NCBI RefSeq assembly: GCF_032118995.1
Contig: NC_092656.1
Span: 19,178,965-19,242,964, forward strand
Origin: Asterias amurensis
Lineage: Eukaryota; Echinodermata; Asteroidea; Forcipulatida; Asteriidae
Direction of reading: 5' to 3'
DNA length: 64,000 nt
In this document: piece after piece, positions 21,801 to 31,400 of the stretch
How positions within the stretch are numbered: the first letter of the stretch is position 1
How the letters are laid out: the number at the start of each line of letters is the position of its first letter
Program-made: the position numbers and the translations under genes
Notes under the pieces: generated by a model
The model's database searches: none
What the model was told of the DNA's origin: nothing
The model's input: the letters and a program-made list of their open reading frames with translations, nothing else

Positions 21801-24800
21801 CACAAGCTGAAGCAGATATCCAGCCAGACACATAGCTGTAGTCACTGATTTGGACACAGCTTTAGGACGTGTCCGAAACGGTGACTTTTGCTACAGCTAC
21901 GGCTAGATCGTGCACGTCCCTGCCTATCCTTTAAAACTGGAAGACGCGCTGATCTAGCAGTAGCTGTAGCAAAAGTCGCAGTTTCGTATCTGGCCCTACA
22001 TTGTGCTCGTCGTTTGACTTACCACTCCCATCTCTTCAGGTGAACAGAGACAGATCAGGGTTCTAGACTGCTGCTCCCATACCATCTCCCAGAAATCAGC
22101 TAGACTGGTACCCCATGGAGCTGCAGTGGCAATGTAACAATAGCCACCTTTACCATACCCCTGGAAATACCAAACACGCAAAATTGGTATGACGGAAAAC
22201 TGATGTTATTTGTCTTTGTTCAAACCCAAATAGTTTAAACTAACTTACAAGAACTTAACAATAGTGGGTTATAGCTTTCATCAACATTCAGGGCTAGAGC
22301 TTCTCCTTTCTCCTAGAGCGAATCCCTTCTCTTTTGGATAATTGCACAGGGTTCTTTTATTTGAATAACATAACACACAAGACCAATGGCTTAATGTCCC
22401 ATCCGAAGGATGCAGCAAATGGTTAAAATAGTGGTAACTTAAATAGTGGTTCAAGTATCTTGCCTAAAGTGTCCGGTGTTCTCATCCGCTCAGCCACGAC
22501 ATGCCAACTTCAATGACTAAGTAGACTTTTGTTTTACCTTGACTAAGTTTGCATTGAGGAATCCATTCGCGTTGCTAGGGGAGACTTTCTCCAGAGTGAT
22601 TCTCGACTTGGGTGGAGGGTGAAACAGACTGCCTGAATTGCCGCCGTGACCGTGGGCCTGGCTGTGTCCATGACCAGGAAGGCTCAAGAAATGCTTGGGA
22701 GAACTTTGAGATTTGTTCAAGGCACTGTTCTGAAAGTCAACTAGTGTCTGATGGAAAAATAGAAAGATAAGACGTATAAATCAAAACAGATTTGAGAATA
22801 TATCTATATACCGGTATACAATTCAATTCAATTCAATTCAATTGTTTATTGTCACACATATAAATACATATACAGTGAAATTCACTTCGGCTTGCGAGTC
22901 TAAAAATATTAACAATCAAAAATTACAAAAAATACAGAAAACCCTAAAACCACATAGGCATACAATAACGAACAAATAAACAGTATGCGCACAATATGCA
23001 GAGAGACAATAACAGTAACAAAATTGCAAACCCCCAAAACAAATTAAAAAGTATTAATCATTAAGTAACCTTATTGCACTGGGATAAAAACTATTGCGAG
23101 TACGGTTGGAGTCGGCTCTGATCGCTCTATATCGCTTACCTGATCTCATTAATTCAAACAAACTATTCGCAGGGTGAAATTCATCCGAAATAATAGATCT
23201 AGATTTCTTCAGAACCCGAGCAGTATAAAGTTTATCCAAAGCAGGAAGCTCACGACCAATGATAAAGCTAGCAGTACCGACTACACGATTGAGGCGTTTT
23301 CGGTCATCTGCCGTGGTGTTGCCATACCAGACAGTGATCGAGAGTGTCAAAATACTCTCAACAACTGCCCGATAAAACTTTACCAGCAAATCTTGGCTGA
23401 CACGAAAACTCCTCAATCTTCTAAGAAAGAACAACCGTTGCTGGGCCTTCCTAACAATGGAATCAACATGAGTCACCCACTTAAGATCGTTTGATATGTG
23501 CACTCCTAGAAATTTAAAAGAGTCGACAATTTCCACTTCGGATCCATTAATATTTAGCGGCTCAACTTTGTCTGGATTTCTTCTGAAGTCTACAATAATT
23601 TCCTTAGTCTTTTGAACATTTAATTCTAAGTTATTGTCGTGACACCATTGAACTAAATGATTAACTTCATCACGATACATGGAATCGTCCTTAAAAATTA
23701 GTCCACCTAATGTAGTGTCGTCAGCATATTTTACCATAAAATTATTAACAGAGTTTACTTCACAATCATGCGTAAACAATGAGTACAGCATTGGAGATAA
23801 AATACATCCTTGTGGCGCTCCTGTACTTAGGACAAGTGACTTAGAGAAACATTGACCAATTCTAACCTTCTGTGAGCCTAATATAGGCCTGTTACCCAAG
23901 GAACTGCGTTACAGCCGCCTTTACCAATTACCGGAGAGAAATTGTCCTAATATCAACATTAACAAAACAATTTGTGAATACAACATTATATATAATAAAG
24001 GCCTATTCACTGTACACATGTATACACTGTTAGTTCTGTACACAGTTGTGTCGCCATACACAACTCATGCTGTAGGTCAACTGGCTGAAAAATGGCACCA
24101 AGAGTAGGAGGGTTAATTAATTAAAATAGTTTATTTAGTAAGGTTTGCAGTAACACCATGTAATGATTAAACCTACATGTTGGTTCGACAATGAGCGTAC
24201 CGATCAAAACGTCGAGTTGAAACCTCTGGTTCGTTTCTAGTCCTAATATAGTTAAGTCTAGTTCCTTACCTCGTATTCCTCTACAATAGCCTCAACGTAG
24301 CTATAGAACTGAGACAAGGCGTGCATACTCAACACATGGGATGGATACATCTGAAATTTAACAAGTCAAAATATTCAGTTCAATGTTGCAAACGATGAAG
24401 CTTGTATTTTATTTGTGTTCAAAATAAATCATAAGCAATGAATGTCTTACAATTACTCAAAATCGGGAACAGGTGGAGTAAAAATGGGTGCAACTTAAGT
24501 TAAGAGGTCACATGGAGTGCTAAGGAGGGGAAACGGTACTGGTTGGAGTAAAGTATGAACCTGTAAGACTAAAGGGGACATATATATGGGGTAGCTAGTA
24601 TCCTAGACATATGGATGAAAGTGAGGGAACAGGAACAAGCTTAAGTTACAGCTGCAAGTGGGATAAATATGGCACAAAGGCGGCACCCAGAAGAGAACCC
24701 AGTTGGGATAACAAGCCGAGGTGCCCAGTATGTAAAGGTAAGTGGGCATAAGAGAAGGGGATAGGCCCTCAAGAAGTGAGTAAACAGGGACAAGCTTAAC

Positions 24801-27800
24801 AGCTGCAAGTGGGATAAAGATGGCACAAAGGCGGCACCCAGAAGAGAACCCAGTTGGGATAACAAGCCAAGGTGCCCAGGATTTAAAGGTAAGTGGGCGT
24901 AAGAGAAAGGGGACAGACCCTTCAATCTTCAATGCTGGAATCCTTATCCAGCTATTTATAGCTAAACTAGGATGGTTCAGAAGTGACGTCACAGGCAAAG
25001 TGCATAAGAAATAAGGTGAAGTTAAGGTGTCAACAAAACAAAAAGACTGATAGCAAAAGACGATAACTTAGGGTGCGTAAAAACTGACGGATGATTTAGA
25101 GGAGATGTGAGCCTACTGGTAGCCTCATCCCTCTAATAGCTGGTAGGGCAGTTTCCTTCAAGGCTGCTATTGAAGGAGACATTACAGTGGCTGCGGGGAG
25201 CTGGTTCCATAGTCGGATGGATCGAGGGAAGAAGGAGTATTTGTACGGATCTATGGATGTGACTGGTATGGTGAACTTTAACTGATGGAAGTGAGGAAAC
25301 AGGGACAAGCTTAACAGCTGCAAGTGGGATAAATATGGCACAAAGGTAGCACCTAGAAGGAGAACCCAGTGGGTATATCCAGCTACGGTACCCTGTATGT
25401 ACCTAGGCAAGTGGGCGTAACAGAAGGGGAAAGACCCTTCAGTAGTGTGGAGATTGGGTACATACATGTATGCCACTCACAGAGAGCGCGCATGGGAAAA
25501 GTCAAGGTGCAAATAATCTGAAAAAGAATTGAAACGCAACTTCTTAAAATAAAAAGTAGGATTCTAGACACATATATAGGGCTGCTGGTTCGAGTCCTAC
25601 TCTAGTCAATTTTCTTTGTTCGACCCCAAGACATATAAACAAACTCACATCAGAAGATTCTATCTCCTCATCATCCATGACCAGTCCTTCATTAACGGCG
25701 GGCATGAGCTGATGGATAGTGGCAGGCATACTAGAGATGGTATGAAGAGGACTCAACTGATGAGACTCATTCAACGTGTCATGTAGTACTTTGCCGTCAA
25801 AGTAGTATCGGTTATGAATGGTGCGTCGCTTGGCTAGACGAGATCTATAGATCTAAAACAATGAGAAATCTGGATTATAGTTAGTGGAACTGTCTGATCA
25901 TTCATTATCATTCACTAACAGATAAACTATGCCAATTCATGTGGTGATATCACACAGGACAACAATTACCCTCCTACTGTCTGACCATTCAATATCATCC
26001 ACTATAGTTTTATGATGCAATATGATGCAAGATGATATGTGTTGAATGTATTTACTCAGAACACAGTCAACCCTCCTACTGTCTGACCATTCAATATCAT
26101 CCACTATAGTTTTATGATGCAATATGATGCAAGATGATATGTGTTGAATGTATTTACTCAGAACACAGTCAACCCTCCTACTGTCTGACCATTCAATATC
26201 ATCCACTATAGTTTTATGATGCAATATGATGCAAGATGATATGTGTTGAATGTATTTACTCAGAACACAGTCAACCCTCCTACTGTCTGACTGTTAAATA
26301 TCATCATCCACTGTGGTCTTGAATGATAGATAAACTATACCAGCCGGCAGTAAGCTATCATGTGGTGAATGAATCTACTCTGTGCACAGTAAGTTTAATA
26401 GTGCACAGTCAAAGATTACCCTCCTACTATCTGACCATTCAATATCATCCACCTTGGTTTTGAATGACAGAACTATAAACTATACCATTATGCATTACAA
26501 TATCATGTGGTGAATTAATTGCACAGTACACAGTCAACCCTCCTACTGTTCTACCATTCAGTACCATCCACTGTGGGTTTTAAACAAAGAGTGAATGATT
26601 TTTCACGGTACAGTCAACCCTCCTACCTATCTTGCCATTATCATCCACTCTGGTTTTGAATGATAGATAAACTATAGCTTCACAGTACACTGACCGTCAG
26701 CCCTCCTACTGTCCGACCAATCAGCATCATCCACATTGGTTTTGATCACATTCTTATTGAATTAATATAAAATTAAGATCATGACAATATGCACTTACCC
26801 TGTAGGCGAGAACTGTACCAATCACAACAGCAAGTAGTGTTGTTATACTCAGACCTGTTGCTATGCCAACTTGTGGTTTGTCGCTTTTATTGGGGTAGGC
26901 AGTTGTTTGGGTCGGTTTGTAAACATGTACTGATAACACCTAGAAAAAACATACACTCAATTTGAATTCTAATAAAACGGACAGCCGACACTAGGGCTTG
27001 ATGGCTCAGTGGGTAGAGCGCCATCATGTTAATGGGAAGGTACACGATTGGTAATTGTCAAAGACCAGTCTTCCCACTTGGTGTATCCCATCATAACCAT
27101 AAAATAATAAGCCTGTGAAAATTTGGGCTCAATTGGTCATCGTAGTTACGAGAAAATGATGAATGAAAAAACGCCCTTAGGGGACGAATTTGTGTGCTTT
27201 CAGATAGGAATAAAATACTTCTAGCTAGAAGTCTTTTACTATTTTAGTGAGGAATTACCTCTTTCTCAAAAACTTCAGAGGGAGTCGTTTCCCACAATGT
27301 TTTATACTATCAACAGCTCTCCAATGCTCGTTACCAAGTCAGTTTTTAAGTTAATATTTGTTTTGAGTCATTGCCAAACGTGTACTTTCCCTTTAAACCA
27401 GAGGGCATTGGTTCAAATATTGCTCTAGTCACTTTTCTTTGTTCAACCACAAAACATAATAATATAATAATAATTGGGAAGGCTAACCAATCTTAACCCG
27501 ATCTGAAAAGCTGAATTGCAAAGGACGGGGCTCTGTGTTTGAGCTGCAAGGATGCAAAGCCATTTTAGGCAGCCAGCCACCTCAACTCATAAACACAATG
27601 CACAGACAAAGATTGAAAGACGAAAAAAATACACCTGTGGAATTCAAGAGAGCCAGTGCACAACTCTACTCAAACATGCGCTAGCGAGGAATGGAACCAG
27701 GGTCACATTGGTGAGAGAGGAGTGCTTTGCACACTAAGCCACCCATGCCAGTAGAATAATGATCAAAACAAGTGATTTTCTAAGAGAGGTTTGCAGCACC

Positions 27801-28434
27801 CCGTGTAAATCTCTTTTGAGTATTGCCTCCTGAAAACGATCGTGGGTATACTGGTCGAAACCTTGAGTCTTTAACCAACACTTCTTTTCTGAGACAACAC
27901 TACACAAAAGAGATGTTCACATGGTGTTACCAAAAACCTCTCTTAGTTATACCTCCACCATGCAAAGTTTCAAATCCGACTTGCGTCTACGTGACTTTCT
28001 ACATGTATATTGTTTGATATTGATGAAACAACATACCTTTACCTTTGTGGGAGTGTCGTGGCCGAGCGGTTAAGAGCACCGAATTCAAACTCTGGTGTTT
28101 CTGATCAGCAGAGTGTGGGTTCGAATCCCCAGCCAGAACACTTGTGTCCTTAAGCAAGACACAAAACCATTGTTTCGTCCTTTGGACGGGATGTAAAGCC
28201 GTTGGTCCCATGTGTTGTGTAAACACATGTAAAAGAATCCAGTGTACTTATCGAAAAGAGAAGGGGGTCGCCCCGGTGTTCCTGGCTGGATTGGCAGCAT
28301 ATTGCGCCATAGCACCTTGTAAACCATTACATGGTGCTTAAGGATTAGGTCTTATATCTCAAAAATTCGCCCTACTCCTTGCAGTAATAATACCTGGCGC
28401 TTTGTATCCTTTGGCAAAAGGCGCGTTATAAATA

Positions 28435-28466
<32 letters not shown>

Positions 28467-31400
28467 TACCTTTGGTTCTAGATAGGTCTGTAATTGAGTA
28501 ATGTCTCCCTGCATGCTAAGACCCACACTCTCAGTAAGTGGAGAATCACACCTTCCTTTAGACACAATACAAAAATCCACCTGTACCACTGTCAAAGGGT
28601 TTCCTTTCATTTTAAGACGTTTCTTTAACGGACAATGAAGAGTGTCATTCAGGAGCTCCACATCGGGCGGGCTGGAACGATTTAGAACCACACCGGCAAA
28701 CTTTGAGATGGAGGAGCGAAGCTTGGCGACGTCGGGACAGAGTTCAGTCCAGGATATTTGAAGAATTAGTTGAACAGCAGTGTCTTGGTGAGGACTATGG
28801 GTGTTGGGTATCTGTGTGGCTGGAACTGCTGTCCATCTTGGAGTCTTTGGATTTTCAGACGGTACAGGAATTACTTTGGTTGCTGGATGAGATGACGCTT
28901 GGGGGTTTCTGGTTGTGATGGGTTGGGATTGGGTTGTGATGGGTTGGGATTGGGTTGTGATGGGTTGGGATTGGGTTGTGATGGGTTGGGATTGGGTTGT
29001 CATGGGTTGGGATTGGGTTGTGATGGGTTGGGATTGGGTTGTCATGGGTTGGGATTGGGTTGTCATGGGTTGGGATTGGGTTGTCATGGGTTGGGATTGG
29101 GTTGTCATGGGTTGGGATTGGGTTGTGATGGGTTGGGATTGGGTTGTGATGGGTTGGGCTTGGGTTATGGTGGGTTGGGATTGGGTTGTGGTGGGAGGGT
29201 GTGGTGTTGGTTTTTGCGACTTTACTGGTTCTTCAGTGGGAGGGGGTTTCCCAGTGTCATGATGGTGCTCCTCAGTGGGTCTAACCTCAGTAGGGTTAGG
29301 GCGAATGTGTCGGGTAGTAGGGTGACGAATGTGTCGGGTAGTAGGGTGATGCACCTCTGTAAAATGAGGCAGGGTATCTGATTGGGTAGTCTGTGCCCTG
29401 GTCGATCGTCTTTGAGTTTGAGGAGCTGGTGTCGACTGCTCAGGGTGAGGAGAGGTAGTGCTTAACTGAGGAAGGCTGCTGGTTACCAGACTAGGTGTGG
29501 TTGGATGGATAGGTTCAGCAGTTAACGAAGACCCAGTGTCTAAGTGACTCGTGGTGTGTCGCAGCAGTGTGGTGGTGTCGTCAGTTGTAATATCTATTGA
29601 GGATGTGGTCTCCGGATGGAAAAGCTTCAAAGTGGATCTTCCTCCCATAACTGGGGTTGTTTGCTTGGGTAAATACCCATGAGGTCGGGTCATATGTCGT
29701 ATCCATGGTGTTGTGAGCCGATATTTGATGGGAGATGTCGAATAATCATCGTCCATATCTTTACTGGCAGCTAATCCTATAAAGAAAGTTAAAATACATA
29801 CTTTTAGATTAGATTTCCTTTTCATGTACAATGTCAAAGTCATTTGGAAAACAACTAGATAGCTTAAGGTGACAATCACACTGTAAGCAAAACAAATGTA
29901 CTTGATAACGAGCAATGGGGAGCTGTTGATAGTATTAAAGGCAGTGGGCACTATTGGTAATTTCTGAAAATAATTATCATGCATAAAACCTTTCTTGGTG
30001 ACAGTTAATGGGGAGAGGTTTTAGTATAAAACATTGTGAGAAACGGCTCCCTCTGAAGTGCCATAGTTTTCGAAAAAGAAGTAATTTTCTACGAATTTGA
30101 TTTCGAGACCTCAAGTTTAGAACTTCAGGTCTCGAAATCAACCATCTAAACGCACACAACTTCGTGTGAGAAGGGTTATTTTTCTTTCATTATTATCTCA
30201 CAACTTCGATGACCGATTGAGCTCAAATTTTCACAGGTTTGTTATTTTATGCATATGTTGAGATACACCAACTGTGAAGGCTAGTCTTTGACAATTACCA
30301 ATAGTGTTCACTGCCTTTAAACATTGTGAGAAACAACTCCCTCTGAAGTAATGTTGTTTTGAAAAAGAGGTAATTTCACAAAAGAATTTTAATTTTTTTA
30401 AAAAAGACTTCAGACCTAAAGCCTTTTAATACGATCTGAAATCACACAAATTTGTGCAACAAGGGTGTTTTTGTTCTTTATTATTTTCTTGTAACTTCCA
30501 GTTTTCCATAGATCCCATTGAATCCAAACTTTTGAAGATTTGTTATTTTAATGCATGTTGAGATACACCAAGTGAGAATACTGGTCTCTTTCACAGTTAC
30601 AAAAGGTGTCCAGGGGTGGATTTCACAAAGAGTTAGGACTAGTCTTATCTCGAGTTAGGACCAGTTACTCGTCCAAACTTAGGACTATCCATGCAATATG
30701 TATATCTACTAGGACTAAGTTAGGTCTAGTCCTAAAATAGGACTAGTCCTAACTCTTTGTGAAATCGACCCCTGTGCCTTTAAAGTAAATAATAACTTAT
30801 ATATTATCACACAACCACACCTTTAATCATAAACGGTTCATTCACTCCAGCAGTTACCTGAAAAGGCACTTAACAAATAACAAGCAATAACTACGTATCC
30901 TGCTTCCACGCAAGGCCAACAGTCAAGTGTGCACAAAGTAAACACTGACTACTACCTGTACAATTATGGGGATTTCAGAGATAGCTCCCACCCAGAAATC
31001 AACCAGTGTAAACATATTTTACAAGCACTTCAAAATATGGAGAGTTTCGGAGGCTGTTGGGGTTGTGAATCATACAAGAACAAAAATTATGTCATTCTAA
31101 AATTACATACACAGCAAGATAAAGGTTGTAGTTGTTGCTACAAGCTCGTTTTCAATGTAAATATAGTTAGTCTTGAAAATAAGCTGAAGTGCTACCACCA
31201 CTACCTGGGCTGTATGCTTCGTTTTTGAAAGGGCAAGGGCACCAAGGCATTTTCTCTTTGGCAAAGGGCACCCTTTGAGGAAATTGTAAATTTTTACAGG
31301 AGCATTTCAAGGGCACCAAGGCAATGGCAAGGGGCAACGGAGGCAATCGCCTCCATTGCCTCCGTGAAGTATCAGGCCTGACCTTCCTTGTTTTATGCAC

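Larger units (their letters stand above)
29864..30783. mobile_element. TTAA-type MITE family B (copy 2), carrying two insertions
   Basis: TTAA at 29864 and 30780. Host blocks are 29868-29934, 30320-30612 and 30773-30779. A family-A MITE (29935-30319) interrupts the word normally read as GATAGTATAAAACATTGTGA. A hairpin element (30613-30772) interrupts GTGTCCAG|TGCCTTTAA at the right end. This is three elements deep in one 920-bp stretch. Confidence 0.78.

Noticed and set aside
28048-28135. tRNA-Leu/Ser gene
   Set aside because: Good A and B boxes, but it continues into a conserved SINE body with a second full copy at 43138 and an ATT tail; the acceptor stem is poor.
28899-29381. Plus-strand 160-codon GLGLGCDG repeat frame and its 115-codon neighbour
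   Set aside because: Antisense shadow of the TQSQPMT repeats in the minus-strand receptor ectodomain, which has full exon support.
30929-31228. 99-codon Cys-containing frame in receptor intron 1
   Set aside because: Opposite strand to the host gene, runs into an interspersed repeat, no homology recognised.
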